From the NCBI RefSeq assembly GCF_020184175.1, contig NC_065531.1, positions 49,435,213 through 49,499,212 of the forward strand: DNA of 64,000 nt. The letters are read 5' to 3'. The notes under the pieces are model-generated. The model saw nothing but the letters and a program-made list of their open reading frames with translations. It had not been told where the DNA came from and searched no databases. How positions within the stretch are numbered: position 1 is the stretch's first letter; the number at the start of each line of letters is the position of its first letter. The position numbers and the translations under genes are program-made. The DNA is from Aphis gossypii. Lineage: Eukaryota; Arthropoda; Insecta; Hemiptera; Aphididae. Positions 40,301-55,130 of this stretch are shown in pieces.

Positions 40301-40500
40301 TTATGCATATAATTTGGTATATTAAATGCTATGCCTATTTTTGTATATCAATGCTAAAACCTACCCCACAAAAAAATATAAAGACGATTTTTTTGTTTTT
40401 GGATTTTTAAGAGTTAGGTACTTATATATTGGCCAGTTTGGTTTAATAATACCACGATAGTTAAAATAACATTACATTTTTGTAGATTTAAACTATTCTT
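34323..40500 (+). other. Presumed long intron of Pgant, first AT-rich part
   Basis: No catalytic-domain motif of the GALNT family and no other recognisable exon is visible. The sequence is A/T-rich with short T and A runs. The small ORFs at 36488-36685 and 39127-39309 are hydrophobic low-complexity translations of AT-rich DNA. A palindromic TTCACGTGAA occurs at 37619-37628, a possible bHLH-type site. Confidence 0.5.
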
Positions 40501-43500
40501 CCGCACAGTGTAATACACATTTTATAGCTGCGCTCATATCATACACGTCAACCATATCATATTAATATAGGTGTATATATATATATAATATGTATATTGA
40601 AAGTACGCACAGATCGCTGGTACAGTGCCGCATGTATATGTACCTATAATACTATAATATCGTATAAAGACGATTTCGTGTATTGTATTGCCGGCAGTCG
40701 ACTCGACGCGTTTTCTGAATATATTATATTTAAGAAGCTACGCGGGATTTTACCAGAATCGAGGTGTGGCGTTATAGTACGCGGTAGAGGATTATACTCT
40801 GGGCAACAATATAATAATACAGTTCCATTGTTATGTGTTGTAGAAGTATATCTACTTGTATACACACGAATAATGTGTATACGGCAATAGTGATAGTGTT
40901 CACGTTCCGAGTTACCTAGTTGAACGTACTTGCTAACAGTTATGGCATTATTATAGATAAATGCAGAGTGTGCGTTTGCAGCCTGTGCATGCGCGTGCGT
41001 GCATGTAAACAAATTAAACTAACGCATGTTCGCGTAGTTGGATATGCCACGTCGGATTACACGCATTCGGTATATGAAGTTCTAAGTGTCCCATATTTAG
41101 TTTTAATCAAATTCCATCACAATGCGAAGTATTGTTGCCGCCGCGATGCACACTCTATACACTCTACAGGATGTCCCGCCGACTATCCGTCGCCTACCCC
41201 CTCCGCATCATGACAATTTTTTTCTCAACTCTTTTACCTTTTCTCTTTGATGAATTTCGTTTGAACTTACTTTTTTGCGAGTACGATGGTCACACGATAT
41301 AATCACTTTATGATGGTTAATTGTTTTCTCCTCTTATTTTCTTCTTTTAGTTCCTATCTAATAAATCGACAATTGTCACTATTTTTATTTTATGCATGAG
41401 TTTTCGTAAAGTCGTTAATTTACAAGACTCGATACGTGATGTTTATATTATACATTATGTGTTCTTCGTGTCACAAAATATTATGATAATATTCGATAAC
41501 ATAATTATTAATTTACGTTCATCTACAGTCTGATTTCATTCTTCAATATTATAGTAAATATTGATCTATTATCAAATTTAAAACTTAAATATTTATTCCT
41601 ATAAATAATATATATTTATATATTTCCCATTTATTTTAAAACGAATTTATGTCTTGTAATTGTATATTATAAAATATGATAAAAATTAATTTGATTAAAA
41701 AATCCCTTAAATTTATAACTTCGGAATAGTGGTGATGAATATTGGTAAAGTAATAAAACAACTAACCCACCAACCAAAACACATGATCATGGGTTTTTAT
41801 TATAAATTGGTGATAAAATAATGAATAAATAATTGTACGTATAATGTATATATTATGGTATATTTATAACGTTTATTTACGTTATGCGTATATGTAAATT
41901 TGATAGAATCTATTAATATTTAATGGAAATTAATGACATAATTTAAAATAAAAAAATATAATTATGAAATTATTAATAAAAATGATTAAAAATAAATAAA
42001 TAAATAATAAATAATCTAGCAAAAAAAGTAATTACTGTATAGTTTAGCACAAATGAATAGCCTGTATACTTGTTTACTAACGTATAATAAGAACTCTCGA
42101 GTCTTTGATTACGTACCTAGCTTAGTGAGTTATTTATTTGCATAAACGGCCAGTGTTATGTTTAAATCATCATATAATTTGCTTATTCTAATTGTGTATT
42201 GACTGACTTAGGTTTTAGATAAAAATAATAGGTGCTAATAATAATTAAGTGATAAAATTTTCGTACTCTTATGGTGTTTTATATTATAAACTAGACTTAT
42301 ATACTTTTTCGTAAATCGCTAGGATGACCTTTTTCCCTTACACACTTTGTTGATTCCTTCGAAAATGTTATCTTGAATGCTTTTTAAACCTTTATTAATT
42401 AAAATAATTTTTTATTTTTGGGTTGCCATGAAAATTATAAAACACTCGACAATTTTTTAATATTATATTATCGTTATAATATTATATTAAGTTAGTATAT
42501 TTTTTAATTTTTGGATAACAAGCAAGTTAGTTATTATGTTGAATAGTATTTTTAGTATTTATATTGAGCAATAAAATACTTTTATAAAATTGTGTGATTC
42601 TTTGAAGTATATAATTACTATAGATGCTTATAGTATATAATATATTGTTTAATGCTTCCACTGTTTATTACTAATTGTGCAAACTTATCATATCGCCAGA
42701 CTGAGCACCACTCAATAATTGTGTGTGTATTTAATTCTCATTTTTAAATTGGCGACTCGTAAAAACAACCATCTTATAAATTATAATATGAACAAAATAA
42801 ACATAATGATTAAAACAATAATTATTTATTGTTTTGTAACAACGATTTTCTTTTGTTGACTTCTGCTGTATGTGTATGTATGTACGTATTAGGTGTAGAC
42901 GAGGATATATATGTTAAAAATAATAACGAATTTCATATTTTAAATCGTTTCTAGTTGTAATGTGTTCCGAATAATATGACTAATCAATAGTTTTCAGAGC
43001 GATTCGACAATACGACAGCGCTGTTTGTGGTTTTCGTCACTGTCGTCAATGTGATTTATAATTTGATCTATTCTTCGTATAATACTGGATAAATTATATA
43101 ATAATTTATAGTTACTGTTTTACAGTTTGTGTTCAAAAAAATATGGCAATATATAATGTATCTATATAATTCTTACGAACGAAACCAAACATCAAAACGA
43201 TATCAACATTTTAAAATATAATTATTATTATTATTATTATTATTATATACTTCATTATTATCATGTCCCATATGGTAACATCCATAAGGTGGGAGGATTA
43301 TAATTTTCTCTTTTATCGTGCTCCTTTCCACCCACGAATCAACTACGTGGGCGTGCAGTACACGTGGTTTACGCGACAATTTTTATAAGCGATACGATTA
43401 TAGGTATAATAATATATTATGCTCGTGTAATGAATCTGGTTTATAGGATTGCCTTAACGCGAGCGCAATTTTTTATACGTTTTTATTCGAGTAGTACTTT

Positions 43501-43640
43501 TTTTCACTTTACACACACACACGTGGACACGTAAAATATATTAACGGAATACAGCATAGGTGAGAGTATTATACTTATTCGCTGTTGACCGCGGTCGCGT
43601 TGTTCAACACACGTCTATTTGGAATGAATCATTAATGTAA
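40501..43640. other. Presumed intron with two CpG-richer blocks
   Basis: Blocks at about 40500-41320 and 43010-43640 are GC-richer; the DNA between is AT-rich. Frames 40597-40890, 40644-41012 (minus) and 40920-41213 overlap one another and have no recognised domain. The (ATT)n array lies at 43221. Confidence 0.4.
43221..43246. repeat. (ATT)n microsatellite, 26 nt
   Basis: Uninterrupted ATT triplets in the presumed Pgant intron. Confidence 0.95.
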
Positions 43641-46600
43641 TGTTATCGTACTAGAATTAATATATAATGGTTTTAAACGTAGATAAACCCTTCTGTAATT
43701 AACCCATTATATTGTCAACGGTTTTTTTTTATATATATAAGCCATACTATAGCTCATCTCCAATGACGTTGCCCTTGATAAATTAAATAATCCCAGTTGA
43801 TTTACCCTGTATTGAAATCGTATACAATTATAATGACTATTACAGTATATGTGTACTAAGTTTTACAACATTCCAACCGAGATATATCTAACAATTTCCA
43901 TTTGTATCCGTTTTTGTTTATTACTCACATTGATCCCCTCAGGGAGATGAATTGTGGGAAATTCTTTCTTAGTTGGTCTCTACATCATAAAAGGAAACTA
44001 CTAACCAAATGTTATACTCATAGCTTCAGCTGCAGCTTCAACTAGGCGATAATGAATCAGTGAGTCATGTTATTTTACGCACATACTCATACATAGATAT
44101 ATATATATTTATTTATAGTTATGTTCTATATATCTTAATATCATAAAATACCATGGAAGTACGAAATAAATACATTATTAGTATAATAATTATTATTGTT
44201 GTTTGTGATAAAATATTTTTCAAATAATGGCAATGTAATACCAGTACTTATATCAATATACCAGCTATAGGTGCCCTACCTATATAGAATATGTACATAC
44301 GTTTCAACTGGGAAAAAATAAAATTATTCATAAATATGTCAATTCATGTTTAAATAAAAATAATTTCCATAAACTAACTAAATGTGTAAATATTATTATA
44401 ATTATTTCGTAATATTCTCGACTTTATGTTAGTAATATTCATTTACTTATGTATATAATATACCAGGTACCTTTTATATTTTTATATAATTTTGAACTAA
44501 CTATTTTTTTATATTTATTATATAAAATTCACAATAAGGCAAAGAGGCAGTGTTCAGTTTTACAATTTAACAATAAAAAAAAAAAAAATAATAATATTAC
44601 ATTTTACAATAATGATCAGAATTTTAATCTTCAGTAAATACATACAGTCATACCGCTGTATAGTTTATATATATAACCATATTACTGTATATTATAATAA
44701 ATTACTTTAATTTATTCCTATTTCCTATACTTAGATAATAATGTAACATATTAGGTGTAGATTCGTAATTAAATTTACATAGAAGGAAGTACAGAGATTT
44801 AATAATGTTTAAATTCCAAATTATTACTGAGTTTAAATTTTAGGAGTTCTATGACCTTCGACAAAAACGCATACCTACCTAATCTCAATAAGTAGTTTGA
44901 ATATAATAATTCCAACTACTGTGTTAATATTAACATACACTTATATTACTGAAAGTATAAAACGCAGGCGGTATATATATATATATTTTAAATAATTTTC
45001 TTTAATATTTATACTCTATATACTAACAACCCGTGCTTATTTTAAGTTTTGACCTTCATATAATTTCACGTTGCATGTTAGTATTATTTACTTTGGATAT
45101 TCGATGATATGAATTATCAACGAAACAAAAAATTATGTCAACAATATACTTCATACGTATTGTAATACATGTATATTTATTATTTATACACGTAATCGTT
45201 GGAATATTCATTTACATCCGGTTATAATCGTGGTTATGATAAATGTGTCGAAAAATTATTTCCCGCACATGTTTGAACATCTTATGGGCAATTTTTTTTC
45301 GAATCGTATTATATTATATTATATAGTTTCATTCTTTTTTTTATTTTATCTCGTCGACGCCCCGTGGCAATATGTATCAAATCTCGTGCTTTTGGAATAT
45401 TTCCAAAGTATTTATTTATATAGGTTAAGAAAGTTAAGTTATCGATGTACCACACCTGCATTTATATATGTACAATGTACATACTATATATACATACGTA
45501 TACATCACCTGTTAGAACCGCACTGCAAGCACACCGGAATTGAGAATGACCTCAGATGTGTATACAAAGTTGCAGCCGGTATATTATATTTATGTTTGAT
45601 GTCCCTCTCTAGTGGTATGATAACATGCACGATGCACTTTCTCCTCTATAAGCCGTCACGCGTGGATCCTTCGAACTTCCTCCAAACAACGGGTCATTCG
45701 ACATTCCTAAACATGCATCAACGGGTCTTACCTGCAGTGTACATAATATATAATGTTATATGCAAGTACGAGTTGTTATCTCTATTCGTCGCGGTGTCGA
45801 CGTCGCGTATAGCTTCCTTTATCTCCTCAAATATATTGATGTCACCCGTGGTGAAAGAGCTCTAGGAACAAATCGCAGTTCGTGCGAAACGTATATAAAT
45901 ATATATGTGGGCGGCACATCATATTCACTGTATATAACTATATTTTATATATCATATATGTATTATATGTCTGTACACGGACGATTTAGATATATTCAAG
46001 GTGGATACGCTATTATAGCCTCAAGGTGAAATTAACGGTTTACCGAAAATAAAATCTGAATAACTCGCGCGATTTATTTAAGTAAGTACTTATAATAATA
46101 GTATTTTTTTTTTATTATTTCATTTTGTTTTTACGCCCTGCGAGTACACAGCGGGAGATTATTATTACTATTATTATTTATTTTTTTTTTTTATTAATAT
46201 TTCGACAAAAGTTGTCGGTGAATAATTTTCCAGAATGATTTCGTGACAATATATATATATATACATTATTCGTTGATTCGAATAATCGGGAGTTTATGTA
46301 GGTCTAGGACAAAAAAAGGAGTTTTTCCACCCCGAATTATTCCTGGACCGTAAAAAGTTTTTTTTTCATTTTGGAAATGTTTGAAATATTTTATTTTTCG
46401 CATCGTTAAAATTCTTTTCGGTATTTTTTAAACCCCATGCGCCCACTCAAATGTCTCTAAAATGTATAAAAATATATATGGCAATAAAAGCGAGCTAATA
46501 ATAAAAACACAAAAACCAAGAACACGGCAATATAGAACAACGGTTTTGGTATCAAGTTACGCGCAGAGTATAATATAATATATATTATATAAAGTATTAA

Positions 46601-48210
46601 ATTATTGTAGTTATATTATTGTCTAACTTATATGCTACGCAGTATTGAAAATGCAACAAACGTCCGCTGACATATAATATGGTAGGCTAAAATACAAAAA
46701 AAAAAACGTATCCAGATACAATCCATAATAATATTGTAGATAGCTCTTATTATGGTCTATTAAATGCGGAAAAAATATTGCCGGGGGCTCTCGTGGTTGC
46801 CTGTGCGCAATGTTGCGCTGTATAGTTTTTATAAAAAATATATATTATAAAATTCGTTTATGTAAATTAAAATTGCTTATGCTAATATCTTTACATTTAT
46901 CGCCATTAAAGTCAACGGTCACATGTTTGTCATAAACATATGCATTCTTGTTTACAATTTTCTATAGGATTTAATGGCGATTAAACCTCGACGTTGTATG
47001 GTTTCTTTTGATATTGTCTGAATAACCATATATGCGCAAAATAATTATTATACGATGCTATTGTATAACATGCCATATACTCGTACTTTTTATAAGAATA
47101 TTTATCATTACCATCTCAGTAGTGTCTTCACAATTTTTAATATTTTTATGCAATCACTTATTCAAAATGTCTATGAAGTTATAGGTATTATAATCAAATA
47201 GATATCGGTATATCTTTGAGTAAAGTATCTCGCCAATTGGCTATTTGTCGATTATTATTATTTTAACTAGGTATGATTTTTAAATTGTATATTATATATT
47301 ATAACTTCACATGCCATTGCTTTTAATACATCAAAAACGGCAGTAACTATAAATTCACGTAAGATGAATTGCCACGTCTTTACAATTATACTTTTCATTT
47401 TTTTTTTATATATAACGAAAAATAAATAAACACCTATTCCACCGATTTTATAACTTTAACAAACTAAAAAAATGTATTATAATTTGAATAGCATAGTCCA
47501 TAACATTAAACAAATTAAAAATAATAATATTTAAATAAATTTACTACTCGTAAAAGTGAATTTATTAATTACTGTCAAAATTTTTTTTATTGAATGCTAT
47601 ATAGTTACAGAGATAATATCTATAATAAAAAGATCAATATAGACTGTAAAAAATATGATTTTTTTATTCAACCGTCTTTATTTTTTCACGACTTCTATAA
47701 TACAATTAAGTTTTTTTTTTATTTTATCGATGTATAACTAGTAACTACTAACTAGTGTTATATAATTTTGTTATTTTATTATATTTTTATAGAAATTATT
47801 GCAAAACAAGTTTATTAAATTTTAATTTTACGATATACAATTTCAATTGTAATTTTTGTATCATTTATTTTTATGAAATATTATATGTTTTGACAGTTTG
47901 ACTTATTAATATATCTCTAGATATATCTGATGTAGGTGGTAAGCTATATTTTATCATTTGAACGATAAGAAACACAGTAAAACTAAATTTTGATGTCTAA
48001 AAACTAAAGCGTGAATTTCATTCTGTGAAATCGTAATCATATATTTATAAAAATGTCTTATTTTTTCCACGAATAAATGTTTATTATTGCTGGAGCTAAT
48101 TTGCATTTATACCTACAGCATAGTACTTTACAAAAATATGTTTATCAAAAAAATTCAACCGTTATAGTTAATATTTATTTTGATAAATATTTGTGAAGGA
48201 TAACAAATTT
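43641..48210. other. Presumed intron, with a CpG-richer block at 45.2-46.2 kb
   Basis: Apart from the 211-codon frame and the overlapping frame 45760-46029, the stretch is AT-rich. An AGCTTCAGCTGCAGCTT-like imperfect palindrome with a CAGCTG E-box lies near 44023-44040. No exon of the GALNT catalytic domain is seen. Confidence 0.45.
45230..45865 (+). other. 211-codon open frame, coding status doubtful
   Basis: This is the longest ATG-to-stop frame in the window. The product would start MVMINVSKNYFPHM and has hydrophobic stretches near residues 27-43 (IILYYIVSFFFLFYLV) and 115-135. It has no motif I recognise. It is rich in Tyr, Ile and Leu, partly from TATA/ATAT sequence. It lies in a CpG-richer block of the presumed Pgant intron. 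No clear splice or polyadenylation context was established. It may be a chance frame, an intronic gene or a decayed gene. Confidence 0.15.
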
Positions 48211-49450
48211 GATTTCGCGTTTCCGGCTACCATCGCGTATATTATTATGTACAACGACGCGCGTACTTACACAGAGAGCATTTATATAAGGGCGTATAAT
48301 ATATTATTGTTGCGTATAAAAACGTAGTCCGAATACAGTTGTTTTTTTTTAAAAATGTTTAACGCTACAACTGTCGAGCTCTACTCTATTGATATAATTT
48401 GATAATGATATACAATTCACTTGCATAAAATATTATATAGTTACCGCTTATACAATATAAATATGCATTATATACTATGTTAATATTTTAGGTAGGTATA
48501 GTCACTGTGTGTCGAAACAGCACCGGGTTTGGACACACTACGACGCGTAGTTACTCATTATCAGCTAAATATAATAAAAAATGGGTGGACAAGTAGAGTG
48601 GAGAAAAGAGTGCAGCGGTGTCGGTCTTTGAAACGAGGCGGAAGAGTGGTCGACCGAGTCAAAGGTCTGCCGGATTATTAATAACCGGTGACATTTTGAT
48701 AACCCGATGCATAAATATATAAAATAATAATATGATCATCCTGGTGTTGACCCTCTTCTATGTATACGCATCATATACCTGCACTATATATAGTATAGTA
48801 TCGCATATATCATATTATTTTGTATATGTATATAAATAATATATAAATATAGGTAGGTAGGTACTTGTCTTTTTCCGGTGACCGAAATACGACACTACCC
48901 GTCTCACCCTTCCACCTCCGACTCCTTGGTTAGGTTCTATTGGGTGCACCGTCGCCACGCAAAGGCCACTTAAAATTAAGTCGGACGAGAACTACGCTAT
49001 ATATATATAATATAAGCTCCGACATCTACGTAGGTCCTTTATATTAATGCGCGACGACGCGATCCTGCAAAAACCGTAACGAAAATATCATCAGACATTG
49101 CTATGTAGTTAATGTACGCGGACGGGACGAATAGGGGTGAGTTTATGTATATATGTATACGCGCGCACACACACATACACACAGTTTTTCCCGATCCCTA
49201 TTGTACGATGGTTGTCGCCCATGACTTGGGTCTACACGCCGTATTGTTTTACGAGTCACCACTTTATAACACCACACCGTCGCGACCTTCCCTCCGCCAT
49301 TCGCCTACGAGATATTAATCGAGTTTCTTATAAACGAAATGTTATCCTTATTTATAGGCCGTCTCCTGCCCGCACTACTGTCCTCTTTACGATTTTCCCT
49401 ATCCTCCCGTCATCGGAATGAGCTGACTGTACAGTGTCCATGTACTGAAC
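48211..49450. other. CpG-richer block in the presumed intron
   Basis: GC-richer sequence with GTAGGTAGG repeats near 48850. Two frames at 49112-49421 overlap and reflect simple CA-rich sequence. It is a candidate regulatory block. Confidence 0.35.
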
Positions 49451-52400
49451 TGCTAATACCTATATAAAACACTGGTGATATTATATGGTGACATCATGAC
49501 GACCTTTGTAAAACGTATTCCGTAGATCGAGTTTCATAAAAAAAAATTTAAAAAAAAAATAGCATATTTGTACTATTCCACGTACCCATCATTATGGTAA
49601 TAAATCGACTTAGGTATAATGCGAATTTTTTAATGTAATATATTTTTTGTTAAATTAGTTTTTATATTTTTGAGAAAGAATTTATAAGTTAATGTAATTT
49701 AAAAAAATTACATCGTTATTCGTGAAGCAAAATATTTTACTAAAAATATTGTAGTTAAAATCCATCAAAGTTTGAAATAAACTATAAATTATTTAAAATA
49801 AAAAAATAAAACAATTTTAACAAAGTTAATGGGTTTCTCTCATTAAGATTCCATCCTTATAATATACAGACGTCTAGTATAATAAACAATTGTATATATA
49901 TATATATATATATATATTGTACCTATATACATTAGATTTGGTTTTTCTTTTATTATTTTTATTTTATGATCGCATTTTATTTTTCGTTATAAATTTTTAA
50001 TTTCGGACACGGGTTGGGTCGACCAAATTCTTAATGTGCAATCCATTACGTTAATGGCAGACCCTGTTAAGCGTATATATAGTGACCCCCCTCGAGTGTT
50101 TTGGTTTTTTAATTAAAAGAAAATATTATATTATGTATTGTTTTCTACGAGCTGAGCATGAAATCGCAATTTTTTTTAGAATATCTACCTACAGTATATT
50201 ATATGTTAATACTATATATTTTATGTTGTCGTTTTTATTATACTGCCACTATATAATATTATATTTCAATAATAATTAAACATTCTATAGTTTATTGATA
50301 TACTATTTTATAACACGTAAAATGCGATATAAAAAACATAGTTATACCTTATACTTCGCCGATAATAGCTGGTATGGTATAACATACTTTAATTGTGCTG
50401 ATAGGAATTTATCGTATACATTCAGTAATAAAAATATTTATATATTTTTATTAATCATTATAGTCAGGTATGAATTTAATTTTCTACGACATGTGCGTCT
50501 ATACAGTATTAAAGAGTTAATTATAATAGCAACTTTTAAATAGAATACCCTTTAGGACCTTTAACTTATTGCAACTCATTTTCCTCTAAAAAAAAAAAGA
50601 TGAAATGTCGTTAAATTTGTTATAACCAGAAGATCCATTTGTGTAATAAGAGAAAATAAAATACGACAATTTTTTTCTGTGAAAAAATCATTAAGTAAAG
50701 TGAAAACACTATTCTTATTTTTTTCGTAAAAAAATATTAAATACTATTTCCACTTTTTCACTATGATTACTCAAATCAGTATTATTAAGAGTTGAATAAG
50801 TAAAACGTGGAATTTGGGTCTTAAAAATATTTGATTTTCGTTAATACATTAAAAAATATCATTTTATGTACAATATACATATATATATATTGTCCACGAA
50901 TTCAAATAATATATTGTAATGATATTTCAAATAGATTTCCACAGTGGAAGAATCTCAGTTGACGAAGATCAGTGGGTTACATTCGATGACACTTATACTA
51001 CTTACTGTTATAATTATATTGTACATCATATTTATTTAGTACGTAATACGCAGATGATGAAATTAAGACATATCGGTCTATGATTAAATTTGTAATATAC
51101 ACTTTGAGCATTCACACATTAAGTCCACACACACTATAATATAGAAGTTTACTTTCACAGAGCTATATTTCGTTTAATATACATTCAAACACGATAAATT
51201 GTCTACGATGCAGGTATCGCGTTGCTGGTTTAGCCTTATAAATGAGAACTGGGTGTAAAGAGCACCAGGATAAGATAAATTGCCTCCTCGGAGAACTTCA
51301 AATGACACATTTCTTGACACCTCGAATTTGAAAACTGTAACTCTGCAGCTTGTCGTTTCTTTGAATAGTATAATATTATACTACTATATATTATACAACT
51401 ATTGAAATATTCTAAATTTATAATCCACGACGGCTATATTGAATTTATAAATGTGAAGTCGTCGATTTAATAATAATATAATATAGAAATATATAACTCT
51501 TTTTCGTTGAGTCTTAGTGAGTAAATTATTGTGTCAATATGTCATAAATATGTTCAATTTGTGCGTTACATAATCATACAATAAAACGTAGGTATTATTA
51601 CATTAATAATATAACATATTAAAATTTATCACGAAAACCGGAAAACTAAACAAGTATAATACATTATAATATATACATTATTAAATGATGAGTGTTAAGT
51701 AATATATTTAGTGGGTTTTTGTTAAATTTATTATATGTATTTTGTTCGTTTGAATTCAGTATAAATTAGGTATTAATACAATAATATGGATAGTTATAAA
51801 CAATAAATTTATGGCGAGTAATTTAGTTCTATGTACAAATTATCATAAAATTATTTCGAAATTATAAAACCTCTCTTAAATTTCGTGTCTAAAAATTTGA
51901 CATGATGATTTTTAGTTTTTTAAATTCTAAATTTAAAAACAACATTTCATCGGGGTTTTAATTAGTGCTTCATCATTATTTATAAATTTCAAAAAATTCT
52001 AACTGATAGTATTTATTTAAATTTGTATTCAATTAATAATGTTAGTCATGTTTTTATTTTTATTTGTGTTACTATATTCTTTTAGAGGCATTGTATACAA
52101 TTATAATTAGATTATCGTATTTGTTATGTTTATTTGTATACTTCTGCAAGTAACAATAAAACGAATTCGAATACACTCGGTATAGTTTAAACATGATGAT
52201 AGTATATAAAATATTAGTGTAGGTATATAGGTATAAGATTTTTATATACCTAACCAAAATCCGTTATGATCATTATTATTCATCAATAATCACTTTGCCG
52301 CTGTCATCACTAATAATGATTATAATAGTCATAATAATTATAGGTCATGACATTTCTTCTATATTTTTTCGAAAATACCATGTTTTTTTTTATATATACC

Positions 52401-53522
52401 CCTATAATAATATATCGTAATATAATATTTTTGATGGTATTGCTATTGTCCCGTTATTACCAGACGACCACTGCGAAAGCAAAAACTACCGACAACAACG
52501 CCTGTTTATAAGTAAAACCTGTTCTGTAGTGGAATCGGAACAGTGGCACCTGACAACTTATCAAAACCGGATATCGATGAAACCATTATGTTTTTCTTCA
52601 TTTTCAAACGGATGTACATATTAATGTATTTTTGCATAAATTAAAATATACAGGTATCAATACAATGATGAATGTCGTTTTATTATAGTACGTGTTGAAA
52701 ACGCAGTATTTTAATAACAAAAATTCTGTTCATTGCTGCCGTATATAAATTGAATAACTTTAAAAGTGAATGAAATTTGATTATTCAACTTTTTAAGAAA
52801 ATTAACATTTTTATTTTAAAAAATGTAGTAGTTTCTATAGTATAAACATATTTTATTAATCGCATATATTTTGATTTGAAATTGTTTTACATCTTTAAAC
52901 TGTAGTGTGTTATTTGTACTGTAATGGATTTATTTTATGATTAAATAAAAATTTTCATGATTTTTACGTAATAATGTATACTGTAGGTATATATAATATT
53001 ATAATTATTATTTGACACATTTATTTGTTGACCAAGTTTTTATCGAATTTCAATTCGAAATAATCGTTTTCTCAGTTAGTTTATATAAAAAGGAAAATTA
53101 GCTTTTGTACTTTTCTTATTATGCATAGGTATACTACGTGAATCTCATTATTGCTGTTCTAACTACCGGATGTTGTTGCTTAAATTATTTATTAAGCTTG
53201 CGGGTAGAGATTTCTACAAACGATAACTTTTACCGTGCACAATAAATACATGAATACTTATAAAATCATAATATCGTTTCAACCGATAAAATGCGTTTCT
53301 CGACCAATCAGCGTTTCAATTTTAAATATGAACTTAATATGTTATAATAACTGACTGTTGGAATTCTTGAACTGCTATTTATGTGCTCAAATGTTGTAAT
53401 AACTCATTTGGTCTGTGATTTCCATAAAATATGGAAAATAATACAGGCAATTGTACCTACTTACTCTACCTATTATGACTTTTTCTTTTATCGTGACTAC
53501 ATTTATATTATTTATGTATTAC
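49451..53522. other. AT-rich presumed intron
   Basis: No exon or element recognised. Small GC-richer patches at 51210-51350 and 52440-52580 could be conserved elements or old repeats. Frames at 50082-50543 and 52072-52257 are AT-rich noise. Confidence 0.55.
49893..49918. repeat. (TA)n microsatellite, 26 nt
   Basis: An uninterrupted TA array inside the presumed Pgant intron, just after a CpG-richer block. Confidence 0.95.
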
Positions 53523-53531
53523 AAGACTGAC
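53523..53531. repeat. Left target-site duplication of the retrotransposon remnant
   Basis: AAGACTGAC here is repeated exactly at the 3' edge of the element, after its A tail. The first two A residues could belong to the tail, so the duplication is 7-9 bp. Confidence 0.75.
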
Positions 53532-54050
53532 TTCTATACACAGCAAAAATAAGACCGTTAATAGCTTACGCATGCCTTGTATGAACAGCTACCACAAAAA
53601 CAAAAATTAAAAAACTACAAACTCTTCAAAATAAATTTTTAGGAATAAAGCTCTCAAGGCCCTGTGGTTCATGAGAAACAAACAACTATTACTGATACGA
53701 GTCTACCATACCTATCTACTTGGATAATATAATAATTTAAAAATTTTCATGAAAAACTTAACAAAGCTGACGAAGCACTCCACTCCAAAATTGGCAGAAA
53801 AGCCACCAATCTAAGATTAAAACCACGACTACCACAAGACATCCTACTAGATCCCAAATAAAACACTTCAAACTCTAATTCAGACTCAGACTTATAAGCT
53901 AACCAAAATTAAAAATTCATTGTATTATTGTAAATACTATTGTAAACAAATTGTTAACATAATAATCATAAATTGTATTTAATTTCGAATTTAATATTGT
54001 AAAAATACCTGATGTATTGACACAATCAAATAAATAAATAAAAAAAAAAA
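53532..54050 (+). mobile_element. 5'-truncated Jockey-like non-LTR retrotransposon remnant
   Basis: The segment encodes the broken C-terminal tail of a non-LTR reverse-transcriptase ORF. From 53552 it reads RPLIAYACLV, stop, TATTKTKIKKLQTLQNKFLG. After a frame change, from 53691, it reads TDTSLPYLSTW, and further on FHEKLNKADEALHSKIGRK and NLRLKPRLPQDILL, ending at TAA 53859-53861. This order (pre-terminal RPL.YA..VW, KKLQ..QNK, RLKPRLP) is familiar from Jockey-clade elements. Two stops are TGA where the family usually has TGG (53582 and 53672), and there is a frameshift, so the copy is dead. The 3' end is A-rich (TAAATAAATA then poly-A). It is flanked by AAGACTGAC on both sides. It lies inside the presumed Pgant intron. 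Confidence 0.85.
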
Positions 54051-54059
54051 AAGACTGAC
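54051..54059. repeat. Right target-site duplication of the retrotransposon remnant
   Basis: AAGACTGAC follows the A tail directly and matches the copy before the element, marking the integration by target-primed reverse transcription. Confidence 0.75.
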
Positions 54060-55130
54060 GTTTATTTTATTTTACATATCTTCAAATTATGAAACTTCAT
54101 TGAATGTAGACGAATATAAATAATAATAGCTATGCATTTTTATTTTTTTTTTTAAATTATATATTTCTTTTTTCGTCGAAATATGTAGGTATACTAGGGC
54201 AACTGAAAATATGAAAATATTAAGATCCCTATTTGTTTGAAAAACATTTTATTTATAATTTAGTTTATTAGTTTTATTATTAAAAACTTGCTTATATACT
54301 AATTTATTCCTACTATATTCTGTTAAACAATTAAAATTAAAATTTCACATTTTGTAATGTTAAAGTAACTAATTTATCGCCATGGAAATAAATTATTATT
54401 ATTTTTTTTTTATCCTGAGTTACATAAACAAAAAATATTACGGTTTATATGAATTGTAGATAAGTGCTATATTTAAAAAATGACATATATTGGTAAAAAA
54501 AAATACATTGACCATGAAACATTCTGTATAATTCAATTTCATACGAAATATAGCAATTCGTATTATATTGCAATAATTAAGCATCACCTCGCTAAAGAAC
54601 ATTAAAGTAATCTATAAATTAAAGTTTTTAAAATTATAAATTATTTTTTTTTTTTTTGTAACACAAGTTTGTTATAGTTATCTCATAATAAAACAACTAC
54701 GATGTTTTTGAATAATCCTAAAAATATTTAAATACGATTTGTTGAATTGAATTTTATAGTATTTTATAATCAGGAAAACTCAGGAAAAAATAAAATAAAA
54801 ACATTACTGAATCGGAATGGATTAAGTATGATAATGTGATATAAATTAATATAATACAGTATTTCTATTACCACCAAAATATTAAAAATTACAATTCATT
54901 AGTTAAATAGTTTTTGTTATTAGTTTGATTTATAGGTTTTAGTATATGCATCATTAAAACATTCCAAAAATAATTGATTTTTTCAAAACCACTGAAAACT
55001 CAAGTATTTTCGGCTGTCCGTATTATAACACGTTTATTATTTAAATCATCATAATATATAATGTTATGTTATGCTTATTAGTTTTCATTTATCACTATAC
55101 ACAGGAAATTCTATTTCACAGTTTACTATA
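54060..55130. other. AT-rich presumed intron
   Basis: AT-rich sequence with several A and T runs and no recognised gene or element. Confidence 0.6.

Noticed and set aside
53540..53870. Host gene exon
   Set aside because: Residues match a non-LTR retrotransposon C-terminus with stops and a frameshift, and the segment is flanked by a target-site duplication.
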